The position numbers were made by a program, and so were the translations under genes. A DNA stretch of 64,000 nt from Niabella yanshanensis. GTDB lineage: Bacteria > Bacteroidota > Bacteroidia > Chitinophagales > Chitinophagaceae. Positions 29,201-38,303 of this stretch are shown here, in pieces. The DNA is taken from the NCBI RefSeq assembly GCF_034424215.1, contig NZ_CP139960.1, positions 248,001 through 312,000 on the forward strand, written 5' to 3'. Position 1 is the stretch's first letter. Every line of letters starts with the position of its first letter. Below the pieces are notes generated by a model. That model searched no databases. It was not told where the DNA came from and saw nothing but the letters and a program-made list of their open reading frames with translations.

Positions 29201-29214
29201 TGCAATCGGTTGCT
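29201..29214. promoter_or_regulatory. Candidate operator upstream of the lacI-GH67 operon
   Basis: TGCAATCGGTTGCT is nearly symmetric (GCAA-TCGG-TTGC) and lies 45 bases upstream of the regulator's start. On the minus strand a degenerate -7 element (TATCTTTA, 29187-29180) follows, so binding would block the leftward promoter. Confidence 0.6.
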
Positions 29215-29446
29215 TTATTTGTTTTTTATATCTTAATTTAGATATCGAATTGTACTTCTCAAACAAAATTTGTTTTGAAAATACGGATGGAACTGGGCTG
29301 AAATAGCTGATAAATCTGGTATTTACGTATAATCTGTGCTTGTTTATAAAGAATTACTATTGGGTATAATCGTCTGAATGCTTGCTGTATTGATGTAAAT
29401 GAACCTGTACAAATACCCCGGTTTTCTTCAATTTGATATCTAATAA

Positions 29447-29460
29447 TGCAATCGATTTAT
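29447..29460. promoter_or_regulatory. Candidate operator just before the rightward SusC gene
   Basis: TGCAATCGATTTAT keeps the left half-site and CG centre of the motif and lies 23 bases upstream of the SusC start. The rest of the 326-base divergent gap (29157-29482) shows no gene. Confidence 0.5.
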
Positions 29461-29482
29461 TTCACCTTTAAACACTATAACT

Positions 29483-32400
29483 ATGCAAAGCTTGCTATTA
29501 AAAGTTACTTCGGTTTTTTTGCGGTGTACCGGGAGACACCATAAACCCCATAAGGTTCCGGCGATCTTGTTTTTATCACTCGTATGTTCAGTTACTTATG
29601 CCCAAACCATTCGGGTAACCGGCCGGGTGGTGAATGAAACAGGCGGCTCTATAGTAAATGCCTCTGTTACTGCAAAAGGCACAACCGCCGGCACTACCAC
29701 TGCCGAAAACGGGCGATTTGAGTTATCAGTGGCTGCCAATGCTACATTGGTCGTTTCATCAGTAGGCTACCGGACCGCTGAAATTGCAGTGAATAACCAG
29801 ACCGAACTAGCAGTTACTTTGACTGCGGAAACAGCAAATCTGGACAATGTAGTTGTTATAGGATATGGATCGGCCCGCAAAAAGGATGTAACGGGCGCCA
29901 TAGTATCTGTATCCGGCGAAACGCTCAGAGAGGTTCCTGCGCCCAATATGCTTAACCAGCTAAAAGGCCGTGCTGCCGGCGTTTCTATCGTTAATAACGG
30001 ATCGACGCCTGGCTCACAGGGCCAGATCCGCATCAGGGGAAATCGCTCTCTTACTACCAGCTCAGGGCAGGCGGATGCGCTGGATGGACCCCTGGTAGTA
30101 GTGGATGGTATTCCGTTTGGCGGGTTGAACGATATCAACCCCGATGATATTGCTAATATGGAAATTTTGAAAGACGCTTCTGCTACCGCAATTTTTGGCT
30201 CCAGGGGTGCCGGAGGTGTCATATTAATTACCACCAAGCGGGGGAGAACAGGTAAGCCGGTGCTTAGCTATGACGGTTACTATGGCATAACAAAAATTAT
30301 GAGTAAGTACGACGTAATGAACGGACCGGAGTATGCTCAGTTTAAAGCCGATGCGGCAAAATATAACAGAACCAATCCGGGAACATCAGGGTATTTGCTG
30401 ACCCAGAAAGAACAGGCCGCACTGGACGCAGGAATATCTACCGATTGGCAGGATCTGATTTACAAAACCGGTTTCATGACGAATCATCAACTGGGCTTGC
30501 AGGGTGGAATAGAAAATACCCAGTATTCGTTAGGATTAGGATATTTTAACGAAACAGGCATCATTCCCAACCAGGACTTCCAGCGATTCAATATAAGGGC
30601 AACCATAGATCAAAAATTAGGAAAACATGTGAAAATTGGTTTGAATACACTTAACACCTTATCCTATCAGAACAACCCTGGAGGTGGCGGTGTTCCGGGT
30701 GGCCTGGTGAGATTAACGCCTCTGGCCCCGGTTTATAACAATGACGGTTCCCTGAACATCAATCCTGCTGATGGCTCTATCGATGCCGCCCAGGTGAACC
30801 CCATGACCATTATAACGAAGGAGGATGCTATCCTGGCCCGTACCAGAACACTGAGAACCTTTAATAGCCTGTATGCTGAAGTTAATATCCTTCCGGGCCT
30901 GAAGTACCGGTTTAATGCAGGGCTTAATTTTAGCCAGACGAATTACAACGGGTATTCCGGACCGCTTACTTATTTTAATGTAGCAACAATACAGTCGTCC
31001 TCAACTGCCGAAATATCCAATACAGAATACTGGGACGTTAATTTTCAAAACCTGATCTATTATGATAAGGTGATCGCCTCAAAGCACCGGATCAATTTTA
31101 CAGGTCTTTATGAGGTGACAAAAAATCACTCCCTGGGCAGCAGGTTTACGGTAACCGGTGTTCCCGCCGATTATATTAAGACCTCGAATTTTTCACTGGC
31201 CGCAGGGCAGCCATTGGCTAATTCCGATTTCGGTAATTCGTTTGTTGAAACGGGACTTCTGTCTTATATGGGTCGGTTGAACTATGGATTTGATGACCGT
31301 TATCTTTTAACCTTGACGCTGAGAAGAGATGGCTCCTCTACATTGTCTCCGGGCAATAAGTGGTTTAATTATCCTGCTATTGGCCTGGGATGGAATATTA
31401 TGGAGGAAGGATTTATGGAAGGAGCAAAAAAAGTGTCTAACCTGAAACTGAGAGGAGGCTGGGGTATTTCCGGTAACAGGAATGTGGGCGCTTATGCAAC
31501 GCTGGGCGCATTGACGGCAGGTTATTACAACTTCGGAACAGGAACTGCAGGGCAGCAACTGGGGTATACCGTTACAGCGCTTCCCGCTCCTAATCTGGGT
31601 TGGCAGTCCACCGCTCAATTTGATATAGGACTTGAATTTGGTCTTTTCGATAACCGCGTCAGTGGTTCAGTAGACTATTATCATCAAAAAACAAAAGACA
31701 TACTGCTGTCGGTTCCTTTGCCACCCAGTAACGGAGCCGGCTCTACATTAAAGAACCTGGGAAAAACGGAAGGTAAGGGCGTAGAAGCTTCGGTAAGCTT
31801 AGATATATTTAGAAGAGAACATGGTTTTAACTGGAGCACCGATTTAATTTATTTCTTCAACAGGGAAAAAATCGTTGAATTAACCACCCCCCAGGAGAAA
31901 GAGAATATAGCTGCTGGTTGGTTTGTTGGCCATCCGCTGACAGTGATCTATGATTATAAAAAGACAGGTATATGGCAATTAGGCGATGTAGATAACGGAA
32001 GTCTTGCCAGGCAAACCAGCCCGGTACAGTTTCCGGGGCAGATAAGAGTTGAGGATGTGGACGGCAATGGTATTATTGATCCGAAAGACAGGCAGATCCT
32101 GGGTAATTTCCAGCCAAAGTGGGAAGGCGGGATCACGAACCGGTTTAGCTATGGCAATTTCGATGCATCTGTTATCATGTACGCGAGGATGGGCATGAAA
32201 GTGCTGGTGCCCTATCTTACCGGTAACTCTACCGGTTCGGGCGGTTACGCATTTTTCAACCAAAGCCGGGTGAACCAGGTAAAGGTAGACTACTGGACTG
32301 ACGATAACCCCACTAATGCCTTTCCTGCACCGGATGCAGGCAGCGCCGTGCAATGGTTTGGCTCAACATTAGGATATTATGACGGTTCATTTATTAAATG

Positions 32401-32683
32401 CCGTGGTATCAATGTAGGTTATAGTTTTTCTAATAGTCTTGTTAAAAAAATAGGGATCAATAGTGCAAGGGTTTATTTGAATGCTACCAATCCCTTTATC
32501 ATTTATTCGCCATTGGTAAGATCGGGGCTGGCTATAGATCCGGAAGGAAACGGGTATGCAGGAACCGGTACATTGAATCCGCAGGGTGCCGGTGAACGCG
32601 GAACGCCCGAACGGCAAATCGCGGTGAACCTCAACAATCCTCCGGTACGGCAATTTACCCTCGGAGTTAATCTTAAATTTTAA
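29483..32683 (+). CDS. SusC/RagA-family TonB-linked outer-membrane transporter
   Basis: A 1066-residue TonB-dependent porin. It has a long signal region (about 42 residues, hydrophobic core ILFLSLVCSVTYAQ), a carboxypeptidase-like domain (residues 45-120), the SusC signature DNVVVIGYGSARKKDVTGAI, a plug with EILKDASATAIFGSRGAGGVILITT, and a 22-strand barrel ending FTLGVNLKF. The SusD partner follows after 11 bases and a strong terminator closes the pair. The gene is divergent from the lacI-GH67 operon and shares its regulatory gap, so it most likely imports xylo-oligosaccharides, perhaps decorated ones, separately from the xus operon downstream. Confidence 0.97.
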   Translation: MQSLLLKVTSVFLRCTGRHHKPHKVPAILFLSLVCSVTYAQTIRVTGRVVNETGGSIVNASVTAKGTTAGTTTAENGRFELSVAANATLVVSSVGYRTAEIAVNNQTELAVTLTAETANLDNVVVIGYGSARKKDVTGAIVSVSGETLREVPAPNMLNQLKGRAAGVSIVNNGSTPGSQGQIRIRGNRSLTTSSGQADALDGPLVVVDGIPFGGLNDINPDDIANMEILKDASATAIFGSRGAGGVILITTKRGRTGKPVLSYDGYYGITKIMSKYDVMNGPEYAQFKADAAKYNRTNPGTSGYLLTQKEQAALDAGISTDWQDLIYKTGFMTNHQLGLQGGIENTQYSLGLGYFNETGIIPNQDFQRFNIRATIDQKLGKHVKIGLNTLNTLSYQNNPGGGGVPGGLVRLTPLAPVYNNDGSLNINPADGSIDAAQVNPMTIITKEDAILARTRTLRTFNSLYAEVNILPGLKYRFNAGLNFSQTNYNGYSGPLTYFNVATIQSSSTAEISNTEYWDVNFQNLIYYDKVIASKHRINFTGLYEVTKNHSLGSRFTVTGVPADYIKTSNFSLAAGQPLANSDFGNSFVETGLLSYMGRLNYGFDDRYLLTLTLRRDGSSTLSPGNKWFNYPAIGLGWNIMEEGFMEGAKKVSNLKLRGGWGISGNRNVGAYATLGALTAGYYNFGTGTAGQQLGYTVTALPAPNLGWQSTAQFDIGLEFGLFDNRVSGSVDYYHQKTKDILLSVPLPPSNGAGSTLKNLGKTEGKGVEASVSLDIFRREHGFNWSTDLIYFFNREKIVELTTPQEKENIAAGWFVGHPLTVIYDYKKTGIWQLGDVDNGSLARQTSPVQFPGQIRVEDVDGNGIIDPKDRQILGNFQPKWEGGITNRFSYGNFDASVIMYARMGMKVLVPYLTGNSTGSGGYAFFNQSRVNQVKVDYWTDDNPTNAFPAPDAGSAVQWFGSTLGYYDGSFIKCRGINVGYSFSNSLVKKIGINSARVYLNATNPFIIYSPLVRSGLAIDPEGNGYAGTGTLNPQGAGERGTPERQIAVNLNNPPVRQFTLGVNLKF

Positions 32684-32694
32684 ATCTACTACAA

Positions 32695-34515
32695 ATGAAA
32701 ACGAAATATACCATCATCATTTTATTGGGAGTTTATTGGGTATTTACGGCAGGATGTAAGAAAGTACTGGAAGAGAATCCCGAGTCGATAGTAGTTCCGG
32801 GTTACTTTAATAGTCCGGCGGGGGTACTGGGCGGTATCGCCGGTGTTTACAATGATATTCGCTCGCAATGGGGAACCGAAGGGTTTACGAACGAAATGCA
32901 GGCCGGAACGGATGAGTTCATCCGGGGTGAAAGCGCAGGCGGAGCAACAGTATTTGATTATAATGGCTTAAATGGCAGCAACTTTGGGGCTGCCTGGGCT
33001 ATTGCATTTCAGGATATTAATACTATTAATGGTGTTTTACAGTATGCTGAAACAGTTTCACTGAATGAAGATCTCCGGAAACATTATATAGCCCAGGCTA
33101 AGTTTTTGCGTGCGTTCTGGTACTTCTATCTGGTACAAACTTTTGGCGACGTACCCCTACATACGGAGTTTATTACAGAGCCTTCCCAGGCAGCATCGCG
33201 ACAGCCTGTAGCACAGGTATATGAACTGATTCTGAAAGATCTTACTGAAGCGGCAGCTGATTTACCGAATAAGCCAACTGCGCCTTTTTTAGGTAAAGCT
33301 GCAACCAAACCGGTAGCTCAGTTCTTATTGGCAAAAGCCTATCTGACAAGGGGATGGCTAACCAACAACCAGGCAGATTTTACACAGGCTTCCACTATTT
33401 GTGACAACATTATTGCTGCAAAAGCTGATCATGGGCTTGATTTGTGGGAGGATTTTGGTGATGCTTTTGTACCTGCCAACGACTATGGCAAGGAAACCAT
33501 GTTTGTCAGTGATCATGTGCTCGACCCCAAGTATGGTTATTATATTGTAGGAGCCGGTGCCAGTGGCGGAGCCGCACAAAATTTGTCTCCCTGGTTCACC
33601 AACTGGAATTATCCTAATAACAGCGGTATTAATTCATACGCAAATACGTCCAATGGCAGATTGGTGAATAATGGAACATCAGGAATGATCAGAGACTCCT
33701 ACTATGGGCGTCCCTATGTAAGAATGCGTCCTAACAGCGCTATATGGACGAGCGGCGCCAATTCGGGTAAAAATTACTTTTTAGATCAGGCTTTTGTACG
33801 CAGGGATGTGGATTCCCGTTATAGCAACAGCTTTTACTCTGTATATATATCGAATACCGCGATTACCAACAATGCCAGTGCTGCTAACAATGCCCGGGGT
33901 ATTACTTATACGACACAGCCTGGCGTTGATACAGCTGTTTGGCTGCCGGATTTCGACGTGCCCGGGGCTCCGCAGTTTGTGGGTTCCAGGCCATTCAAGG
34001 GGATCGTGGTGCCGCCAAAATTCTGGCACACAGGTATTTTTCCTGCTCTTAAAAAATTCATGGATCCAAGCCGGGGAGCTAATTTCAATGACCCGTCTAC
34101 AAGGCCCTGTGTTTTATACAGGTTTTCCGATGTGTACCTGACAGGAGCTGAAGCCTATTTTAAAGCAGGCAACACGCTTAAAGCAGCTGAGCTGATTAAT
34201 GTGGTTCGCAAAAGAGCCGCTTTCCGCAAGTCTAATAGTGCGTCTCAGAATACTGCTGCTGCCAATGCCATGACGATTTCGGCAACCGACGTAACATTGG
34301 ATTTTATACTGGACGAAAGAAGCCGCGAGTTCTTCGGAGAGTGGCAGCGTTGGCATGACCTGGTGCGCACCCGCTCGCTGGTAAGACGGGTACAGGCCTG
34401 GAACCCCGAGGCGGCTCCTTATATCAAGGACTTTCACCAGTTAAGACCCATACCCCAGGCCCAGATAGACCGTGTTACCGAGGGGCCTCCCTTCCCCCAG
34501 AATCCTAATTACTAG
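32695..34515 (+). CDS. SusD/RagB-family glycan-binding lipoprotein
   Basis: A 606-residue surface lipoprotein with a lipobox (FTAGC, Cys21). The SusD N-terminal helical domain (AQAKFLRAFWYFYLVQTFGDVP) and C-terminal SusD domain (VLYRFSDVYLTGAEAYF, ELINVVRKRAAF, LDERSREFFGEWQRWHDLVR) are complete. It would form the lid of the preceding SusC transporter. Between the two SusD halves lies a long Asn/Gly/Ser-rich region (about residues 260-440) that may shape a specific binding face. The pair ends at the terminator 34531-34557. Confidence 0.96.
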   Translation: MKTKYTIIILLGVYWVFTAGCKKVLEENPESIVVPGYFNSPAGVLGGIAGVYNDIRSQWGTEGFTNEMQAGTDEFIRGESAGGATVFDYNGLNGSNFGAAWAIAFQDINTINGVLQYAETVSLNEDLRKHYIAQAKFLRAFWYFYLVQTFGDVPLHTEFITEPSQAASRQPVAQVYELILKDLTEAAADLPNKPTAPFLGKAATKPVAQFLLAKAYLTRGWLTNNQADFTQASTICDNIIAAKADHGLDLWEDFGDAFVPANDYGKETMFVSDHVLDPKYGYYIVGAGASGGAAQNLSPWFTNWNYPNNSGINSYANTSNGRLVNNGTSGMIRDSYYGRPYVRMRPNSAIWTSGANSGKNYFLDQAFVRRDVDSRYSNSFYSVYISNTAITNNASAANNARGITYTTQPGVDTAVWLPDFDVPGAPQFVGSRPFKGIVVPPKFWHTGIFPALKKFMDPSRGANFNDPSTRPCVLYRFSDVYLTGAEAYFKAGNTLKAAELINVVRKRAAFRKSNSASQNTAAANAMTISATDVTLDFILDERSREFFGEWQRWHDLVRTRSLVRRVQAWNPEAAPYIKDFHQLRPIPQAQIDRVTEGPPFPQNPNY

Positions 34516-34530
34516 TGATACTGATATAAA

Positions 34531-34557
34531 GCCGCCCTGCCCGGGCGGCTTTTTTTT
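34531..34557 (+). terminator. Strong intrinsic terminator after the SusC/SusD pair
   Basis: A 7-bp GC stem GCCGCCC / GGGCGGC with a 5-base loop is followed directly by eight T's, 15 bases past the stop codon. Confidence 0.9.
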
Positions 34558-34577
34558 GCCCACCCATAGCCGGATTA

Positions 34578-34591
34578 TGCAAACGATTTAA
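34578..34591. promoter_or_regulatory. Candidate operator 1 upstream of the xus operon
   Basis: TGCAAACGATTTAA fits TGCAAnCGnTTnnA. It is the first of three such sites within 240 bases. Confidence 0.42.
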
Positions 34592-34671
34592 AGCATTATT
34601 GAAAAAAGGGCTCAAGGTTCGCCTTCTGAATGGCATCAACAAGCTGTAAAATATTAATTCTTGCAGTAAAA

Positions 34672-34685
34672 TGCAATCGGTTTTA
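34672..34685. promoter_or_regulatory. Candidate operator 2 upstream of the xus operon
   Basis: TGCAATCGGTTTTA keeps the left half-site and CG centre; a weaker relative (TTAAAACGATTTTG) follows at 34697-34710. Confidence 0.48.
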
Positions 34686-34801
34686 TGTAATAGCTGTTAA
34701 AACGATTTTGCATATTTTAATCATAAGTTACTTTTAATCAATTTTATATGAATGTATGGTTGAAGAATATTTTTTAAATAATAAAAAACAATAAAAAAAA
34801 T

Positions 34802-34815
34802 TACAATCGATTGTA
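34802..34815. promoter_or_regulatory. Candidate operator 3 upstream of the xus operon (perfect palindrome)
   Basis: TACAATCGATTGTA is a perfect 14-base palindrome. It precedes a possible promoter with TTTG at 34819-34822 and a -7-like TATAATTG at 34845-34852 (22-base spacer). Confidence 0.6.
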
Positions 34816-34852
34816 TTTTTTGTTAAAATGTCTTAACTTAGCGGTATAATTG

Positions 34853-35141
34853 TTTTAATGACATTTATAGTAACGGTTGTTTTAGCTAAATATGGCTGCT
34901 TATCGAATGCGAAAGATGGTATCCTCGTATTACTGCCTTAATACTAAAATCAATAGTTGTTGTTCATTAGATTTTTGAATTCTAACGGGCTTTGGGCTCA
35001 TCGTATAAATCCTTAATGATAAATCATGATTAAGTACAAAACTTTAAATGACAGGGTGATTTGGGAGGTATTTTCACCCGTGTAATTCTATTGCTAAAGT
35101 ATTGCCATTGATAAAACGAATGTTTCAAACATAAATATGAT
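34853..35141 (+). other. Long AT-rich leader region before the first xus SusC gene
   Basis: If transcription starts near the TATAATTG at 34845, the first gene has a leader of about 280 bases with no reading frame of note. It holds two small inverted repeats: 35012-35034 (CTTAATGAT / ATGATTAAG with one mismatch) and 35053-35085 (GGGTGA / TCACCC). Whether the leader is regulatory is unknown. Confidence 0.35.
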
Positions 35142-38100
35142 ATGAAAAAATACAGTTCCAGTTGGTTTCAAATCAAAAATGATTTAACCTCTGTTTATTT
35201 CCAGAAAAGACTTCTTATAACTGCTCTTGTGATATTATTAAATACTGTGTTTGCGCTCGCTCAAACCAGTATAAAAGTTACAGGTAAAGTTCTTGATCAG
35301 AAAGGGGAACCTATGATTGGGGCAAGCATTACGCAACAGGGCGGTAGTATATCCACTTCAAGCGACAAGAACGGTTCATTTACGCTTAATGTAAAAAATA
35401 CCGATTCTGATTTAATTGTTACGTCGGTAGGTTATACAACAAAAAATGTATCCATTAAAAATACTCAAACAAATATTGTGGTTAGGCTGGAGTTGAATGA
35501 CCCTCAGGCTTTAGAGGATATTGTGGTAGTTGGATATGGTAAACAAAAAAAGGAAAGTGTTCTGGGCGCTGTTTCTCAAATTACCAGTGAGGTTTTGGAA
35601 CGAGCGGGAGGTGTTACTAATTTAGGTATGGCCCTTACGGGTACATTGCCTGGCTTGGTAACCACAGCGTCTTCAGGTATGCCAGGTGAAGAGTCACCCC
35701 AAATAGTAATACGTGGGCAAACCTCCTGGAATAGCAGCGCTCCTTTGGTACTAATAGATGGGATAGAGCGTGATATGAATGCAATTGATATTTCTTCAGT
35801 TGAAAGCATCAGCGTTTTAAAAGATGCTTCCGCTACAGCTGTATTTGGTGTAAAGGGTGCAAACGGAGTTATATTAATCACTACGAAACAAGGTAAGGCA
35901 GGGAAAGCCAATATTCGCATCAGGTCGAATATGACCATGAAGGTTGCCTCAAAATTGCCGGAGAAATTTGATTCTTACGACGCTTTGCTTATACGCAATC
36001 AGGTTATCAGAAATGAACTGCTCTATAATGCTAATGCCTGGGGTGGATACAAGCCTCTGGAAATAATCGACAAATACAGAAACCCGTTAAATACAGACGA
36101 ATGGGACAAATATCCTAATGTAGACTGGGTGAAGGAGCTGTTCAAAAGCCATGCAATGGCATACAATACCAGTGCTAATGTTTCAGGGGGCACCAATTTT
36201 GTTACCTACTTTGCCGGTGTTGATTTTGTAACGGAAGGTGATTTGTTTAAAGTAGTTGGCAATAACCGGGGATACCAGGCAGGATATAGTTATAACCGTA
36301 TCAATGCACGTAGTAATCTGGATTTTAATCTTACAAAAACTACTAAATTAACCACTCGTTTGTTTGGTTCTAACGGGGCACGTAAGTTCCCCCGGACAGC
36401 TTCCGATCCTTGGCGTTCAGCCTATCGCACATCACCTGATGCCATGCGACCCATATATTCTAACGGTATTTGGGGCTATTACGATCCGCGCAATTTCGAT
36501 GTACCTAATACTGTATATGAACTATCAACTTCGGGTACCAGTAAAACGACATCCAACCAGCTCACCACAGATTTTGTGCTGCAGCAGGATTTAAAAATGC
36601 TTACGAATGGTCTTTCTCTAAGGCTTAACTATTCGGTGGACAACACCTTTCAGGAAACCAACAGAGGAGTGGATGATGCAAATAATCCGGCCCAGCGTAT
36701 TTGGTATAATCCTGATACGGACGTTTTCGAAGTTATCCTTCAAACAAAACCTGTAGACGGATGGGAATTGCCTTTGAATAAAGTAACATGGGCTCTTAAT
36801 GAAGGAAGTGTCAATTCAGGCGCTACCTACAGGCGTTTGAACTATGCAGCTCAATTAAATTATGCGCGTAAGTTTGGCAAACATGATGTAACCGGTACCG
36901 GTGTTTTCATGAGGGAAAGGTTCGTTACCGGTAGCGCATGGAATACTTTTAGGGAAGACTGGGTGTTCCGTGCCACCTACGGATACGATAACCGCTATTT
37001 GTTAGATGCCAATGGTGCATACAATGGTTCAGAAAAATTCGGACCTGGTTACCGGTTTGACTTTTTCCCTTCGGTTGCACTTGGCTGGAATATCAGCAAC
37101 GAAAAATTTATGAAGAGTGCGACCTTCATCAATTTTTTGAAGCTTAGAGGTTCCTGGGGTTTGATTGGTGATGACAGGGCTGGGGAAAGGTGGCTTTATC
37201 AAAGTATAATTAATTCGGGAGGTAATGCATTAATGGGCACTCCTCCCGCTAATACACCGTACTCATTCTTTTCATATGGCAGATTTGGAAATCCAGATAT
37301 GGCCTGGGAGAATGCTGAAAAAAGAAACATAGGTCTGGAATATAGCGTTTGGAACAGAAAAATATCAGGTAGTGTGGATTTTTTCAATGAGGATAGAACG
37401 GATATTATTAATACCACCCCTCTTGTGCCTTCTTACTTCGGAGCTTCTCTGCCTCCACTCAATTGGGGTAGGGTAAAATCCAGCGGATATGAATTCGAAC
37501 TTAGGTTTAACCACAGCTTTGTAAATGGAATCAGGGTATGGGCTAATACCAATTATACCCATGCTATGAACAAGGTTATTATTCGAAATGATACTGAGTT
37601 AGAACCAACTTATCAAAAAGACGCCGGGTATCCAATAGGCCAGGTAAGGTCACATTTAGATTACGGATACTTACGAAGTTGGGATGATATTTATGGAAGC
37701 ACTGCGAAACTCAGTCCCTCTACGCAGAATAAACTGCCCGGAGATTTTAATATTATCGATTATAATGCTGATGGCATTATTGATGATAACGATGTGGTTC
37801 CTTATGGATATACAGGTACGCCTCAGAACACTTACAATGCTACGATAGGTGCTGAGTGGAAAGGGCTTAGCTTCTTTGTGCAGTTTTATGGTGTTAACAA
37901 TGTTACCCGCTATGTAGAGTTCCCTTCTTTGCATAACGCGTCTAACATAGTTTATGTAGAAGGTGATTACTGGAACAAAAACACAGGAGCCGGGACACCA
38001 CTGCCCCGCTGGTCAGTTCTGGGCTCAACAGGGGGAAATGGTACGCGTTACCAGTACGATGGTTCTTACATACGATTGAAGAATGCTGAGCTGGGTTATA

Positions 38101-38291
38101 CTTTTAGCGGAAACGTTATAAATAAAATGGGTATGAGGTCCTGCAAGCTATTTTTAAACGGGAACAATTTGCTTCTATGGACGAAAATGCCTGACGACCG
38201 GGAATCCAATTTTGCTACCGGGGGCAACTCAAGTAACGGTGCTTACCCTACTATGAGGCGTTTTAACCTGGGTATTGATATAAATTTTTAA
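35142..38291 (+). CDS. SusC-family transporter, first of the xus-type tandem (xusA-like)
   Basis: A 1049-residue TonB-linked porin with a long basic leader and signal core (LLITALVILLNTVFALAQ, about residues 23-40), a carboxypeptidase-like domain (45-120), the signature EDIVVVGYGKQKKESVLGAV, a plug with SVLKDASATAVFGVKGANGVILITT, and a barrel ending FNLGIDINF. It starts the order SusC-SusD-SusC-SusD-DUF1735-GH10, which is the xus xylan-utilisation operon architecture known from Prevotella and Bacteroides. The probable substrate is therefore xylan oligosaccharides. Three palindromic sites lie upstream. SusD follows after 12 bases. Confidence 0.95.
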   Translation: MKKYSSSWFQIKNDLTSVYFQKRLLITALVILLNTVFALAQTSIKVTGKVLDQKGEPMIGASITQQGGSISTSSDKNGSFTLNVKNTDSDLIVTSVGYTTKNVSIKNTQTNIVVRLELNDPQALEDIVVVGYGKQKKESVLGAVSQITSEVLERAGGVTNLGMALTGTLPGLVTTASSGMPGEESPQIVIRGQTSWNSSAPLVLIDGIERDMNAIDISSVESISVLKDASATAVFGVKGANGVILITTKQGKAGKANIRIRSNMTMKVASKLPEKFDSYDALLIRNQVIRNELLYNANAWGGYKPLEIIDKYRNPLNTDEWDKYPNVDWVKELFKSHAMAYNTSANVSGGTNFVTYFAGVDFVTEGDLFKVVGNNRGYQAGYSYNRINARSNLDFNLTKTTKLTTRLFGSNGARKFPRTASDPWRSAYRTSPDAMRPIYSNGIWGYYDPRNFDVPNTVYELSTSGTSKTTSNQLTTDFVLQQDLKMLTNGLSLRLNYSVDNTFQETNRGVDDANNPAQRIWYNPDTDVFEVILQTKPVDGWELPLNKVTWALNEGSVNSGATYRRLNYAAQLNYARKFGKHDVTGTGVFMRERFVTGSAWNTFREDWVFRATYGYDNRYLLDANGAYNGSEKFGPGYRFDFFPSVALGWNISNEKFMKSATFINFLKLRGSWGLIGDDRAGERWLYQSIINSGGNALMGTPPANTPYSFFSYGRFGNPDMAWENAEKRNIGLEYSVWNRKISGSVDFFNEDRTDIINTTPLVPSYFGASLPPLNWGRVKSSGYEFELRFNHSFVNGIRVWANTNYTHAMNKVIIRNDTELEPTYQKDAGYPIGQVRSHLDYGYLRSWDDIYGSTAKLSPSTQNKLPGDFNIIDYNADGIIDDNDVVPYGYTGTPQNTYNATIGAEWKGLSFFVQFYGVNNVTRYVEFPSLHNASNIVYVEGDYWNKNTGAGTPLPRWSVLGSTGGNGTRYQYDGSYIRLKNAELGYTFSGNVINKMGMRSCKLFLNGNNLLLWTKMPDDRESNFATGGNSSNGAYPTMRRFNLGIDINF

Positions 38292-38303
38292 AAGTACTGG
38301 AAT

